Counted from the stretch's first letter, positions 16,101-24,889 are shown. The stretch: 40,711 bases of DNA from Deltaproteobacteria bacterium (GCA_019308905.1 JAFDHF010000036.1:1-40711), one strand, 5' to 3'. The notes: a model not told the origin generated them from the letters alone. Made by a program: numbers and translations.

Positions 16101-16147
16101 TCAACTCCCAGGCAGAAGAACTCCACCAGGCCCGGGAGGGCGGCCTG

Positions 16148-17122
16148 TTATGGGGAGACGGACTGCTGAGGATGGCGGATCCGGGCTTTTACTGGGTAGA
16201 GACTCATGACCCTTCTTGCCAACTCCTTTCTTACCCTGTCCTTCTGCTCCATAAGAATCTGAAACGTGTATTGGAGGCGTTTGTCTCCGTCGAACCCCTG
16301 AAACGAACCTGGGTCACAAATGGTCCGGGCCATGGAATCAATGCAGAAGGCCACCTTTGAATAGATAGATGCTGTCGACACCGGACAGCGCCTCTCTTCG
16401 GATTTCTTGAAGACACCGGGGTCGTGGAAGACGGTACCCAGGTAATCGATTCTGACTCGGAATGGACTACCGTCACGGCCGAGCCTGCTCTCCACGGCCG
16501 TTTCGAGCGCTTCGAAGGCGGCCTTACCCTCGTGGAAGTCTGACACCTGGTTCACGAGGATGAGAGGTCTGAAGAATCGCCTCGTCCTGTAGCCCTTGAT
16601 TCGCTTTGACAGCCGGCTCTCCAACTGCTTGAACCGGGAAAAACACGCCCGCACAGAGCCGTAGGCACTGACAAGGTCGTTCGAACAAGCCACCACCACG
16701 GTCCTGTCCGCCAGCAGGGCGAAATCGACCATCTGGCGCGAAATACCCGAGGCGAGGTCGAGGACCACAAAGTCGAAACCCTTGCTGATCCTGATGAAGT
16801 TCTTTAAGAACCGCATCTTCTGCAGGTAATTGAGATTGGCCATAAGGAAATTGCCCCGGTCACCGCCAACCAAAAAAAACCCGTATGGAGTCTGTTCGAT
16901 GAGATCCTCCAAGGGCTTTTCTCTGGAAAAGAAATCGGCCAGATTGTACCTGGGATAGAATCCAAGTCGGTCCGAGATGATTCCATTGCCCAGATCCGTG
17001 TCAATAAGAAGCACGCGGGCATGCCTCTTGGCCATTGCCGCTGACAGGCTGACCGCCAAATGGGTCTTCCCGACCCCACCCTTGCTGGATGTCAATGCGA
17101 GAATCTCTCCCCTCGGCTCCAT
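16148..17122 (-). CDS. MinD/FlhG-like P-loop ATPase
   Basis: 324 residues from the ATG at 17122, with GGGAG 8 bases upstream; the frame extends further up but is not gene-like there. The deviant Walker A SSKGGVGKTHLAVSLS (about 12-27) is followed by VLLIDTDLGNGIISDRLG and VVLDLASGISRQM, the ParA/MinD/FlhG plan in which a dimeric ATPase cycles on the membrane or a partner. The GGDRGNF segment and the long C-terminal region resemble FlhG/YlxH-type proteins. No flagellar, division or plasmid-partition genes lie nearby, so the role stays open. A basic, Arg-rich C-terminus ends the protein. Confidence 0.8.
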   Translation of the reverse strand: MEPRGEILALTSSKGGVGKTHLAVSLSAAMAKRHARVLLIDTDLGNGIISDRLGFYPRYNLADFFSREKPLEDLIEQTPYGFFLVGGDRGNFLMANLNYLQKMRFLKNFIRISKGFDFVVLDLASGISRQMVDFALLADRTVVVACSNDLVSAYGSVRACFSRFKQLESRLSKRIKGYRTRRFFRPLILVNQVSDFHEGKAAFEALETAVESRLGRDGSPFRVRIDYLGTVFHDPGVFKKSEERRCPVSTASIYSKVAFCIDSMARTICDPGSFQGFDGDKRLQYTFQILMEQKDRVRKELARRVMSLYPVKARIRHPQQSVSP

Positions 17123-17412
17123 CGGTCTTTCTCCCGACCCTCGACTCGGAGAGGGAAACCGGCAACCGCCCTGCGGTGTCCTCCCCTCGCCCGCCGTCTC
17201 TACTACTGATCGGACAAAAGCAGCAAAACATGAACCGTGGAAGCACCCGTCCACCCACCGAGGGTAAGCGGCAAATGGCAGAGCTTGTCCGCGCACGCCG
17301 AACTCTGGAGGGTCTCCGCGAAAGCTCAGAAGCAAAGGGTCAAGGGTATGGTCGGGTCACAGAGACAAACAGAATCGAAAAATCGACGGTTGGCAGGAGA
17401 TTCTGCCACCCC
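17123..17412. other. spacer upstream of the MinD/FlhG-like gene
   Basis: About 290 bases without a credible gene. It includes the ribosome site of the ATPase gene and a small hairpin past the hppA stop (17391-17408). Confidence 0.5.
17391..17408 (-). terminator. weak terminator-like hairpin after hppA
   Basis: TGGCAG (17391-17396) and CTGCCA (17403-17408) form a 6-bp stem with a 6-base loop. On the minus strand a T-run (GATTTTTCG) begins about 8 bases later. Position fits the end of the long trxB-hppA unit, but the stem is short. Confidence 0.35.
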
Positions 17413-19398
17413 TCACAACAACAGGGGGGCGATCACCAATGAGACAACGCTCATCAACTTGATCAGAATATTCATGGAGGGTCCAGAGGTATCCTTGAAG
17501 GGGTCGCCGATCGTATCTCCAATGACTGCAGCCTTATGGGCCTCAGAGCCCTTCCCGCCTAGATGTCCTGCCTCGATGTACTTCTTTGCGTTATCCCAGG
17601 CACCGCCGCCGTTGGCCATGAAAAGTGCCAGGAGTACTCCGGTAAGCGTTGCCCCTCCGAGCATCCCGCCAAGGGCATGGGGCCCTATGATGTATCCCAC
17701 GAGGATAGGAGCCAGGACGGCCGTGCAGCCGGGAATAATCATCTCCTTCAAAGCCGCTCTGGCGGCGATATCCACACACCTGGCCGAATCCGGCTTGCCC
17801 GTGCCTTCCATGATCCCCGGAATCTCCCGAAACTGTCTCCGGATCTCCTCAACCATTTGGAAGGCCGCTTTTCCTACAGAGGCCATGGTCATTGAAGCAA
17901 CCAGAAAAGGGATGATCCCTCCAATAAACAGACCGATCACCACCAAGGGGTCGGTGATGTTTATGATTTTCAACCCCACCGCCTGGGAATAGGCCGTAAA
18001 AAGGGCAAGGGCGGTGAGTGCGGCAGATCCTATGGCAAAACCCTTCCCTATCGCGGCCGTTGTATTCCCCAGAGCATCGAGCCCGTCCGTGATTTTCCTC
18101 GTCTCGGGGCCAAGGCCAGCCATCTCGGCAATTCCTCCCGCATTGTCGGCGACGGGGCCGTAGGCGTCGACCGACATGGTGGCCCCCACAGTTGAAAGCA
18201 TCCCAACCGCCGAGATTCCGATTCCATAGATTCCGGCGAATTTGGACGCCACGAACGTGGCCAGGCAGATCCCCAGCACAGGGAGAGCCACGCTCTCCAT
18301 TCCCACGGAGAGCCCCGTGATCACGAGTGTGGCCGGCCCTGTCTTGGCAGACTCGGCGATTACTCTGATCGGCTTGGCAGAGGTATAGTATTCTGCCAAG
18401 AGCCCGATAATGATTCCCACCCCAAGGCCGGAGAGGAGGGCATAGAAAATGCCCACCGGGAGTCCCGTAGCACTGATCACGAGGTAGCTGAACAGGACGA
18501 GGAACCCTGCTGCAACAAAAGTGGAGTATCGGAGTGCAGCCTGGGGACTCAGCTTTTCCAGGATCTTTATGGAGAGTATCCCGAGAAAGGAGGCACAAAT
18601 CCCGACCATAACGATCATTAGTGGAAGCGACATGTAGAACGGCTGAAGAGGCCCCTGGCACATGGCAGCCGTGGCACCGATGGCGATGGTGGCCACGATG
18701 GAACCCACGTAGGATTCGAATATGTCGGCTCCCATGCCCGCGATGTCTCCCACATTGTCCCCTACGTTGTCTGCGATGACCCCTGGATTTCGCGGATCGT
18801 CCTCTGGAATCCCGGCCTCAACCTTACCGACGAGATCAGAGCCCACATCAGCACTCTTGGTATAGATACCCCCGCCGAGTCTTGCAAAGAGGGCGATCGA
18901 ACTTGCACCCATGGCGAAACCGTTGATAACCGTGGAAGTTTGTGGACTGTGACCAAAGAAGTAGAAGAAAACGCCCACACCCAGAAGACCGAGGCTAGCC
19001 ACAGACATACCCATGACAGCCCCCCCTGCAAAGGAGACACTCAGGGCCTTCGACTGGCCGTGGGTGAAGGCGGCCTGAGCAGTCCGTACATTGGCCTTGG
19101 TGGCCGCGTTCATTCCGAAGAAGCCGGCCATCATCGAACAGAAAGCACCTGAAGAGAAGGCCACACCGGTATAGAAACCGATCTTCCACCAGAGCAGAAG
19201 GAAAACTATGACAATGAACCCAGCCAGGATCGAGTATTCTCTTTCGAGAAAAACCATGGCCCCCTTGTGGATCATTGCTTCCAGTTCCCGCATGAGATCC
19301 GAACCTTCTGGAAATCTCATGATGTAGGCATAGATCAGGGATGCGAAGATCAACCCCCCTATCCCGAAATAGGGGGCATAGTTCACGAAGTCTCCCAT
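17413..19398 (-). CDS. hppA: membrane-bound ion-translocating pyrophosphatase, K+-dependent type
   Basis: 661 residues with about 16 hydrophobic segments. The catalytic loop region reads [20 protein letters not shown] (175-194), then [19 protein letters not shown] (200-218), whose acidic residues bind magnesium pyrophosphate. A second acidic set includes [16 protein letters not shown]. The stretch [16 protein letters not shown] (444-459) has Ala where potassium-independent enzymes carry Lys (GNTTKA), so it belongs to the K+-dependent group, which includes both Na+ and H+ pumps; the ion cannot be decided safely. It hydrolyses pyrophosphate to build an ion gradient in the inner membrane. GGGGAGG lies 5 bases before the ATG; 27 bases separate it from pth. 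Confidence 0.97.
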   Translation of the reverse strand: MGDFVNYAPYFGIGGLIFASLIYAYIMRFPEGSDLMRELEAMIHKGAMVFLEREYSILAGFIVIVFLLLWWKIGFYTGVAFSSGAFCSMMAGFFGMNAATKANVRTAQAAFTHGQSKALSVSFAGGAVMGMSVASLGLLGVGVFFYFFGHSPQTSTVINGFAMGASSIALFARLGGGIYTKSADVGSDLVGKVEAGIPEDDPRNPGVIADNVGDNVGDIAGMGADIFESYVGSIVATIAIGATAAMCQGPLQPFYMSLPLMIVMVGICASFLGILSIKILEKLSPQAALRYSTFVAAGFLVLFSYLVISATGLPVGIFYALLSGLGVGIIIGLLAEYYTSAKPIRVIAESAKTGPATLVITGLSVGMESVALPVLGICLATFVASKFAGIYGIGISAVGMLSTVGATMSVDAYGPVADNAGGIAEMAGLGPETRKITDGLDALGNTTAAIGKGFAIGSAALTALALFTAYSQAVGLKIINITDPLVVIGLFIGGIIPFLVASMTMASVGKAAFQMVEEIRRQFREIPGIMEGTGKPDSARCVDIAARAALKEMIIPGCTAVLAPILVGYIIGPHALGGMLGGATLTGVLLALFMANGGGAWDNAKKYIEAGHLGGKGSEAHKAAVIGDTIGDPFKDTSGPSMNILIKLMSVVSLVIAPLLL

Positions 19399-19425
19399 TG
19401 TAACCTCCCCTGTTCGAAGATCGAC

Positions 19426-20013
19426 CTATCTGCCTTTCTCCTCAAAGGTCGGCGCCTTGTTGAAGAGGTTCATGGCACCTTCGACCCCGTGGAGGAGAAT
19501 CGCCTCTATCGCCTCTCCCGCCTTCGCCAGAACAAAGCTTAGGCTCCTTTTCTGTTCCTCGTCAAAAGGGTGCAGCACGTAGTCTGTTACCTCATCTTTT
19601 GTTTCGGGCCGCCCGATTCCGACCTTCAGACGGACAAAATCAGACCGGCCCAGAATATCCATGACGGACTGCACGCCCTTGTGACCTCCGTGTCCGCCCC
19701 TGGTTCTGATCCGAATCCACCCGAAATCCAGATCGAGATCGTCATGTACCACTATTAGATCTTCCGTGGAAAAGCCGAATATCTCCTGGAGCTTCCCGAC
19801 GGCAAGTCCGCTCCTATTCATATAAGTCTGGGGTTTGGCAAGAACTACCCTCTTTCCGAGGATACTCCCCTCTCCGTAGCGAGCACCGAACCTGCGCCTG
19901 GAAAGTGAGATCAGGTGCTTTCGAGCGACTTGGTCAACGACCATGAAGCCCACGTTGTGGCGGGTGACCCTGTATGCCAGCCCCGGGTTCCCCAGACCGA
20001 CTATGAATCTCAC
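19426..20013 (-). CDS. pth: peptidyl-tRNA hydrolase
   Basis: 195 residues, normal for bacterial Pth. FIVGLGNPGLAYRVTRHNVG holds the conserved Asn and the catalytic His19, then AKPQTYMNRSG and VHDDLDLDFGWIRIR with the key Asp, and GGHGGHKGVQSV. It frees peptidyl-tRNAs dropped by ribosomes. It follows rplY directly (11 bases) in the widespread prs-rplY-pth order. Confidence 0.97.
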   Translation of the reverse strand: MRFIVGLGNPGLAYRVTRHNVGFMVVDQVARKHLISLSRRRFGARYGEGSILGKRVVLAKPQTYMNRSGLAVGKLQEIFGFSTEDLIVVHDDLDLDFGWIRIRTRGGHGGHKGVQSVMDILGRSDFVRLKVGIGRPETKDEVTDYVLHPFDEEQKRSLSFVLAKAGEAIEAILLHGVEGAMNLFNKAPTFEEKGR

Positions 20014-20024
20014 CCCTGTCTACC

Positions 20025-20687
20025 TTAAGTCTCTTTCTCCGCTCCGCTTTCCTTCTCCCCCAGTTCCTCCGCCTCTTCTTCGGCCTCTGAGATCGCGGCC
20101 TCTGCTGCGGCTTCCCTCTCTACCACCGGGGCCACCACGGTAGCCACTGTCAGGTGGGGATCCGTGAGAATCTTGACCTTGTCGACCTTGATATCCTGCA
20201 CATGAATGGAATCCCCGATGTTCAGGGGAGTGACATCCACCTCGACGTAGGGGGGGAGATCAGCGGGAAGGCATTCGACTTCCAGCTCTCTCCGCACCTG
20301 TTCGAGGATTCCACCCATCTTTGTGCCCTCGGGTTTTCCCACGAGCCGGACAGGCACCTCAACCGTCATGGTCTCCTTCATTGACACACCGTAGAGGTCT
20401 ACGTGAATAGGCACTCCCTTGAGGGGATCGACCTGAATGTCTTTGATCATAGCTACATGATTTGATTCTTTCCCATTCCCCTTGTTGTCTCGGATCTTGA
20501 GGTCGATCAACACGTTCTGCCCGTGCTGCAACAGGCGGAGCAGTTCCCTCGAGTCGAAGACGACCGGCACGGGCTCGATCCTGGGGCCGTAGAAGACAGC
20601 GGGGATCTGCCCCCGGCTCCGTAACTTCCTGGCCGCCCCTTTTCCTCTTGTTTCCCTTGTGTGTACCTCCACCTTCAATCTCTCCAT
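20025..20687 (-). CDS. rplY: 50S ribosomal protein L25 (CTC form)
   Basis: 220 residues from the ATG at 20687, which has AGGAGG 8 bases upstream; an in-frame ATG six codons earlier lies within that site. The N-terminal L25 domain, KVEVHTRETRGKGAARKLRS and GQIPAVFYG, binds 5S rRNA. The C-terminal TL5/CTC domain (VPVRLVGKPEGTKMGGILEQ and DVTPLNIGDSIHVQDIKV) follows, ending in an acidic Glu/Ala-rich tail typical of the long form. It lies between prs (19 bases) and pth. Confidence 0.96.
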   Translation of the reverse strand: MERLKVEVHTRETRGKGAARKLRSRGQIPAVFYGPRIEPVPVVFDSRELLRLLQHGQNVLIDLKIRDNKGNGKESNHVAMIKDIQVDPLKGVPIHVDLYGVSMKETMTVEVPVRLVGKPEGTKMGGILEQVRRELEVECLPADLPPYVEVDVTPLNIGDSIHVQDIKVDKVKILTDPHLTVATVVAPVVEREAAAEAAISEAEEEAEELGEKESGAEKET

Positions 20688-20705
20688 AGGGAGATCCTCC
20701 TCCAT

Positions 20706-21653
20706 CTAGATAAAGAGTTCACTCACCGAGGCCTCTCTGTGAATACGCCTTATTGCCTCTGCCAGAAGCTCTGCCAGAGAGATGACCTTGATCTTCTCAC
20801 AGCGCCTGGCACCGGCCTCCAGGGGAATGGTGTCGCTCACCACCAACTCCTCGATAGGTGACGGGTCTATCATGTCGACAGCCGATCCGGAAAGAACGGG
20901 GTGAACACAACAGGCGTAGACATGAGCCGCCCCGCTCTTCTTGAGAGCCTCGGCCGAATGGACCAGCGTCCCACCCGTGTCTATGATGTCGTCAACGAGA
21001 ATGGCGATTTTCCCTCTCACGTCCCCCACGACATTCATCACACGTGAGACGTTGGGCCCCTCTCTTCTCTTGTCGATGATCGCAAGGGACGCATCCATGT
21101 GCTTGGCAAAGGCCCGAGCCCTTTCCACACCACCGGCGTCTGGAGAAACCACCACCGCATCGTCTCCAAAGGCCTTTCTGAGGTACCGGACCATGACGGG
21201 GGAGGAGAAGAGGTGGTCAACAGGGATATTGAAGAATCCCTGAATCTGGCCCGCGTGGAGTTCCACGGCCAGGATCCGGGAGGCTCCGGCACTCGTAATC
21301 AGGTCTGCCACCAACTTCGCCGTAATGGGAGCCCTCGGCGAGACCTTCCGATCCTGCCTGGCATATCCGTAGTAAGGAATAACAGCGGTGATCCTCCTGG
21401 CCGAAGCTCTCTTGAATGCATCGATCAGGATCAGTAACTCCATCAGATTCTCATTGACCGGGCGGCAGGTCGATTGGATCACGAAGACGTCCATTCCCCG
21501 GACGCTCTCATCGATCTCCACATTGATCTCGCCATCGCTAAACCGTTTGACCACGGCATCACCGAGGTTAACCCCCAAGATCTGAGTAATCCGTTTGGAG
21601 AGTTCGACATTTGAATTGCCCGTGAAGATCCTCAAGGTGTCGTCGCTCATCAT
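20706..21653 (-). CDS. prs: ribose-phosphate pyrophosphokinase
   Basis: About 315 residues, the family's usual length, from the tandem ATGATG at 21653/21650. It has LRIFTGNSNVELSKRI, KRFSDGEINVEIDESVRG, the ATP loop YYGYARQDRKVSPRAPITAK, the ribose-5-phosphate and pyrophosphate region VVSPDAGGVERARAFAK and the PRPP loop VDDIIDTGGTLV. It makes PRPP for purine, pyrimidine, His and Trp synthesis; purC lies elsewhere in the window. The reading frame is open 13 codons upstream toward tRNA-Gln, without a ribosome site. Confidence 0.97.
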   Translation of the reverse strand: MMSDDTLRIFTGNSNVELSKRITQILGVNLGDAVVKRFSDGEINVEIDESVRGMDVFVIQSTCRPVNENLMELLILIDAFKRASARRITAVIPYYGYARQDRKVSPRAPITAKLVADLITSAGASRILAVELHAGQIQGFFNIPVDHLFSSPVMVRYLRKAFGDDAVVVSPDAGGVERARAFAKHMDASLAIIDKRREGPNVSRVMNVVGDVRGKIAILVDDIIDTGGTLVHSAEALKKSGAAHVYACCVHPVLSGSAVDMIDPSPIEELVVSDTIPLEAGARRCEKIKVISLAELLAEAIRRIHREASVSELFI

Positions 21654-21804
21654 GACCCCGTCAACTCCACATAAAAGGCCAGAGGCGGCCACCCCGCCCG
21701 TGGCCCAGCAGAAGAGAATCGTTCTTCCCGATGGCCTTGCTCCCCCGGTCTTTTAAGCCCCGTTGGAGAGAGAGACCGCCCCGCCGTATCTTTTCCGGCA
21801 AGAA

Positions 21805-21876
21805 CTGGGGTGGGAGGATTCGAACCTCCGAATACAGGTTCCAAAGACCTGTGCCTTGCCACTTGGCCACACCCCA
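21805..21876 (-). tRNA. tRNA-Gln (anticodon TTG)
   Basis: 72 nt on the minus strand. The acceptor stem is TGGGGTG with CACCCCA, with discriminator G as expected for tRNA-Gln. The D-arm region is GGCCAAGTGGCAAGGC, the anticodon arm CAGGT-CTTTGGA-ACCTG and the T-arm GGAGGTTCGAATCCTCC. CCA is not encoded. It lies between spoVG and prs on the same strand, so it must be cut out of the operon transcript or have its own promoter. Confidence 0.95.
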
Positions 21877-21889
21877 AGAAGAGTCATAG

Positions 21890-22156
21890 CTACCCGGCCG
21901 TCCGATTGATCTCTTTTTGGTATTCCGAAAGGACTCTCGACTCTATTCTCTCTCTTGTTTCGTTGTTGAGAGGATGGGCCGTATCCCGAAAAGTCCCGTC
22001 CTTTCTCTTCTTGCTCGGCATAGCCACAAAGAGGCCGTTGTTTCCATGGATCACTTTGAGATCCCTTACGACAAAGCAGTCGTCAAAAGTGATGGTCACG
22101 TAGGCCTTCAGCTTTTCCTCACTCACGGGAAAAACCCTCACTTCCGTGATCTCCAT
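21890..22156 (-). CDS. spoVG: SpoVG family RNA-binding regulator
   Basis: 88 residues. MEITEVRVFPVSEEKLKAYV, TITFDDCFVVRDLKVIHG and GLFVAMPSKKRKDGTFRDTA are the conserved SpoVG signature, then an AHPLNNETRERIE helix. SpoVG binds RNA and DNA and, in sporulating Firmicutes, affects septation; in Gram-negatives its role is unknown. A GGGGGG site lies 5 bases before the ATG. Placed between ispE and tRNA-Gln/prs, as in many deltaproteobacteria and Firmicutes. Confidence 0.95.
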   Translation of the reverse strand: MEITEVRVFPVSEEKLKAYVTITFDDCFVVRDLKVIHGNNGLFVAMPSKKRKDGTFRDTAHPLNNETRERIESRVLSEYQKEINRTAG

Positions 22157-22172
22157 GGTTGCCCCCCTTGCT

Positions 22173-23093
22173 TTACGACCCTATGTTTTGGGTCAAGAAG
22201 ATCTCCCAGTCTCTCTTTCCAAACTCCTCCTTAAGCTCTCCGTATGCGTCTTTCGCTTTCTCCTTCGCAAGAAACAGACCGTAGACCGTCGAACCGCTCC
22301 CCGACATCAGGGCCCCGACGGCCCCTGCCCTGAGCAGGCTCTTCTTTATCCCTTCTAGGACCGGATACTCCTGCAAAACCGCCCGCTCAAGATCGTTTCT
22401 GAGCAATCCAGCCAGGTTGCCGATGTCCCAGAAAAACGTTGGCATATTAATATGATCCCCCCTCTTTGTCAACCGGAAATTTAGCTTCTCATAAGCCCAC
22501 TTCGTGGAGATGGAGATACCCGGATAGACGAGAAGAAACCACAATCTGGGCAGACGGGTCAGTTGTTCCAAATCGCCCCCGATTCCCGTAGCCAGAGCCG
22601 GACGCCCAAACACAAAAAAGGGCACGTCAGCCCCGAGTTCCCCTGCCATTGCCATAAGGTCGACGCGGCTGAGATTGGTTTTCAGGAGTCGGTTGAGTCC
22701 TACCAGAGTGGCTGCCGCATTGCTGCTACCCCCTCCCAGACCCGCAGCCACAGGAATTCTCTTCTCGATCCTGATCTCTACGCCTTGCCGTTTTCCCGCT
22801 GCCTCAAGCATCAGGAGGCCGGCCCTGAATGCCAGATTCCTTTCGTCAACCGGGAGGTCCTGTTGACTACAGGATAGATGGATGCCCTCCTTCTCGGTTA
22901 GAACGATATGGAGCAGGTCGAAGAGACCGACGGGAACCATCACGCTCCGTATATCATGGTAACCGTCCGGTCTTCTTGCAAGAACCTCCAGTCTGAGGTT
23001 GACTTTGGCCGGAGATCTGATCAGGATGGAGGGTGACCTTCCCCGTTGAAGCCACTCCAGGAACAAAACACCTTGGCTGGAACGGTCTTTCAT
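22173..23093 (-). CDS. ispE: 4-diphosphocytidyl-2-C-methyl-D-erythritol kinase
   Basis: About 306 residues from the ATG at 23093. The frame is open up to an ATG at 23192 that shares one base with the ferredoxin stop (TAATG), giving 339 residues, longer than usual; either could be used. GHMP-kinase motifs: RSPAKVNLRLEVLARRPDGY, VAAGLGGGSSNAAATLVGL (ATP loop) and GALMSGSGSTVYGLF. It phosphorylates CDP-methylerythritol in the MEP isoprenoid pathway; ispG of the same pathway is at 34704-35789. Followed by spoVG within 17 bases. Confidence 0.94.
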   Translation of the reverse strand: MKDRSSQGVLFLEWLQRGRSPSILIRSPAKVNLRLEVLARRPDGYHDIRSVMVPVGLFDLLHIVLTEKEGIHLSCSQQDLPVDERNLAFRAGLLMLEAAGKRQGVEIRIEKRIPVAAGLGGGSSNAAATLVGLNRLLKTNLSRVDLMAMAGELGADVPFFVFGRPALATGIGGDLEQLTRLPRLWFLLVYPGISISTKWAYEKLNFRLTKRGDHINMPTFFWDIGNLAGLLRNDLERAVLQEYPVLEGIKKSLLRAGAVGALMSGSGSTVYGLFLAKEKAKDAYGELKEEFGKRDWEIFLTQNIGS

Positions 23094-23191
23094 TCGAGTA
23101 GCCGCCTCATGCTGGGACAATCGACGCCTCTTCTGCAGTCTGCCTGAAAGACCAGTGTCTCGGGGAAATATTCTCCTCTCACGATGAAGCA

Positions 23192-23374
23192 TTACTCATC
23201 GGCCAGATAGATGCATTCCTTGGGGCATTGTTCCACGCAAGCCCCACACTCGATGCATTCCTCCGGGAAAACGACCCTAACGCCCTCCCCTTCCAGCCGG
23301 TACACCTCGGAGGGACAAATCTCCATGCAGACACCACATTCATCACAGCACTCCGCATCGATCCTCGGGTACAT
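23192..23374 (-). CDS. 2[4Fe-4S] ferredoxin
   Basis: 60 residues from the ATG at 23374 (upstream TTG at 23407 is also open). Two cluster motifs are complete: CCDECGVCMEICP and CIECGACVEQCPKEC, each C-x2-C-x2-C-x3-C. It is a small soluble electron carrier. Upstream on the same strand are the NifU-like scaffold and thioredoxin reductase; ispE follows with a TAATG junction. MEP-pathway enzymes such as IspG need low-potential electrons, so a link is possible but not shown. Confidence 0.92.
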   Translation of the reverse strand: MYPRIDAECCDECGVCMEICPSEVYRLEGEGVRVVFPEECIECGACVEQCPKECIYLADE

Positions 23375-23452
23375 GACTATGATACGGGCTCCTGCACTAT
23401 CCGGCAAACCCTCAAGGAGCCGGCCCCCAGAGCCGATTTTCTCCCCGTCTCG

Positions 23453-23674
23453 CTAAAGGGAGTCGACTCGGGTCACGCCCGGCACCTCCTGTTTCAGGAT
23501 CCTCTCGACACCCAACTTCAGGGTCATTTGGGACATGGGGCATCCGCCGCACGCCCCTGTCAGCCTTACCTGAACCACTCCACCGTCCTTGACGTCCACG
23601 AGCTCAACATCCCCGCCGTCGTGCTGGAGTGCGGGTCTGATCTTTTCCAGAGCCTTTTCTACGAGTTCCCTCAT
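23453..23674 (-). CDS. NifU C-terminal-domain Fe-S scaffold protein
   Basis: 73 residues from the ATG at 23674, set by AAGGAG 7 bases upstream; the longer open frame to 23794 is not part of the gene. MRELVEKALEKIRPALQHDG, GDVELVDVKDGGVVQVRL and TGACGGCPMSQMTLKLGVE with the CGGC pair are the NifU-like domain that holds and passes on a labile iron-sulfur cluster. It lies just upstream of a ferredoxin gene, a plausible client. Confidence 0.93.
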   Translation of the reverse strand: MRELVEKALEKIRPALQHDGGDVELVDVKDGGVVQVRLTGACGGCPMSQMTLKLGVERILKQEVPGVTRVDSL

Positions 23675-23797
23675 AAATATCTCCTTTCGACTCCACCTCT
23701 CTTGGAGTCTCCTCTCCCCCCTTTTAATCGTACCCATAAGACCGGCCATTATCAAGGCAGGGAAAGTCTCTCGCCGAAGAGCCCACCAGACCACAGT

Positions 23798-24742
23798 TCA
23801 ACCGTGTTTCTCTTCCAGATATTTCGCTGCCGCGGAGGCAGCCGTTGCACCGTCACCCACAGCCGTGGCGATCTGTTTCAGAAAGCTCTTCCTGGCATCT
23901 CCCGCGGCAAACACCCCTTCGGCCGATGTCCTGCAAGCCTCATCGGTGACGATGTAACCGAGTTCGTCCAACTCCACCGTCCCTCTCAGAAAGGCCGTCT
24001 TCGGTATGATACCGACAAACATGAAGACCCCGTCTGTCTGGATTTCTCGGGTCTCCTTGGTTTTTACGTTTCTCACCACCACCTTCTCCACGGTTTGATT
24101 TCCCTTTATCTCCTCCACAACGCTGTCCCATACGAAGTTTATCTTCGGCTCGGCAAAGGCCTTCTCCTGATAGAACTTCTCGGCCCTCAGGGCGTCACGA
24201 CGGTGAACGATTGTGATTTCCCTGGCGAATCTGGTGAGGAAGAGGGCTTCGGTGATAGCCGAATCCCCGCCACCCACGACGACGATCCTGCCGCCCTTGA
24301 AAAAAGGACCATCGCATGTGGCACAGTATGAGACGCCCCGACCGGTGAACTCCTTCTCACCAGGAACCCCCAGTTTCCTGTACTCCGTCCCCGGACTGAG
24401 GATGACCGACCGCCCCCTGTATGTTTTGTCTCCGGCGAGGACGGTCTTGATCTCTTCACCGAGCTCGATGCCCGTGGCCGTTTCGTAGACGATCCTGCAC
24501 TCAAAGGCCCTCGCCTGCTCTTCCATCAACCGGGTCAATTCACCCCCTGTTATCCCGTCCGGGAATCCCGGATAGTTGTCGATCTCATTGGTGGTGACCA
24601 TCTGCCCCCCCACGAGGCCGCCTTCAAGCAGAAGCGTGTCGAGCCTTGCCCTTCCTCCATAGAGGCCTGCTGTAAGCCCGGCCGGTCCGCCCCCTACGAT
24701 GATCAAGTCCAGGGTCCTGTCCCTTCCTTCCCCATCCTTCAT
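23798..24742 (-). CDS. trxB: thioredoxin-disulfide reductase
   Basis: 314 residues. The FAD motif IIVGGGPAGLTAGLYGGRA is near the N-terminus, followed by the NEIDNYPGFPDGITGGELT segment, the redox pair CATC in GVSYCATCDGPFFKGG, the nucleotide motif VVGGGDSAITEALFL and VHRRDALRAEKF (the HRR...R set that favours NADPH), and EGVFAAGDARKSFLKQI. It keeps thioredoxin reduced. No thioredoxin gene is adjacent. It opens the long minus-strand block; GGAGG lies 10 bases before the ATG, and a candidate promoter is at 24784-24810. Confidence 0.96.
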   Translation of the reverse strand: MKDGEGRDRTLDLIIVGGGPAGLTAGLYGGRARLDTLLLEGGLVGGQMVTTNEIDNYPGFPDGITGGELTRLMEEQARAFECRIVYETATGIELGEEIKTVLAGDKTYRGRSVILSPGTEYRKLGVPGEKEFTGRGVSYCATCDGPFFKGGRIVVVGGGDSAITEALFLTRFAREITIVHRRDALRAEKFYQEKAFAEPKINFVWDSVVEEIKGNQTVEKVVVRNVKTKETREIQTDGVFMFVGIIPKTAFLRGTVELDELGYIVTDEACRTSAEGVFAAGDARKSFLKQIATAVGDGATAASAAAKYLEEKHG

Positions 24743-24783
24743 AAGCCATTATCCTCCGAGTCTTTGTCGTCTTAATCGCTAAA

Positions 24784-24810
24784 GTTATAGCCCCCTTCCG
24801 GTTTTGTCAA
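24784..24810 (-). promoter_or_regulatory. candidate promoter for the trxB-led block
   Basis: On the minus strand a perfect TTGACA (24805-24810) and TATAAC (24784-24789, 5/6), but only 15 bases apart, short of the usual 17. About 40 bases upstream of the trxB ATG. Confidence 0.45.
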
Positions 24811-24850
24811 ATCGAAATCCTCCCGAGCTCCCTCAATTCTTGCACATCTC

Positions 24851-24889
24851 CCAAACTATCCTGGTTTCCAAGGATGTTTCTCGATTCTC
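24851..24889 (+). repeat. 39-base dispersed repeat (partner at 15926-15964)
   Basis: 30 of 39 bases agree with 15926-15964 without gaps. Core TTTCCA-GGATGT and GATTCTC are shared. Confidence 0.5.

Larger units (their letters stand above)
15555..16147. other. repeat-rich intergenic region beside tRNA-Leu
   Basis: About 590 bases without a credible gene. It holds the tRNA promoter, one copy of a 73-base dispersed repeat (15689-15761), inverted arms built of CGTGTTCGTG-like units (15737-15779 and 16040-16100) and a copy of a 39-base repeat (15926-15964). The short frames on both strands lack ribosome sites and shift through the repeats. Confidence 0.65.

Noticed and set aside
16148-17122. Plasmid or phage partition gene (parA) marking an integrated element
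   Set aside because: No parB, replication, integrase or phage genes nearby, and the flanking genes are chromosomal housekeeping ones.
20706-21692. Upstream start for prs at 21692
   Set aside because: Adds 13 residues without family similarity and no ribosome site; the ATGATG at 21653/21650 gives the standard length.
23228-24331. 367-residue open frame on the plus strand
   Set aside because: Runs antisense through ferredoxin, NifU-like and trxB genes, all with intact motifs.
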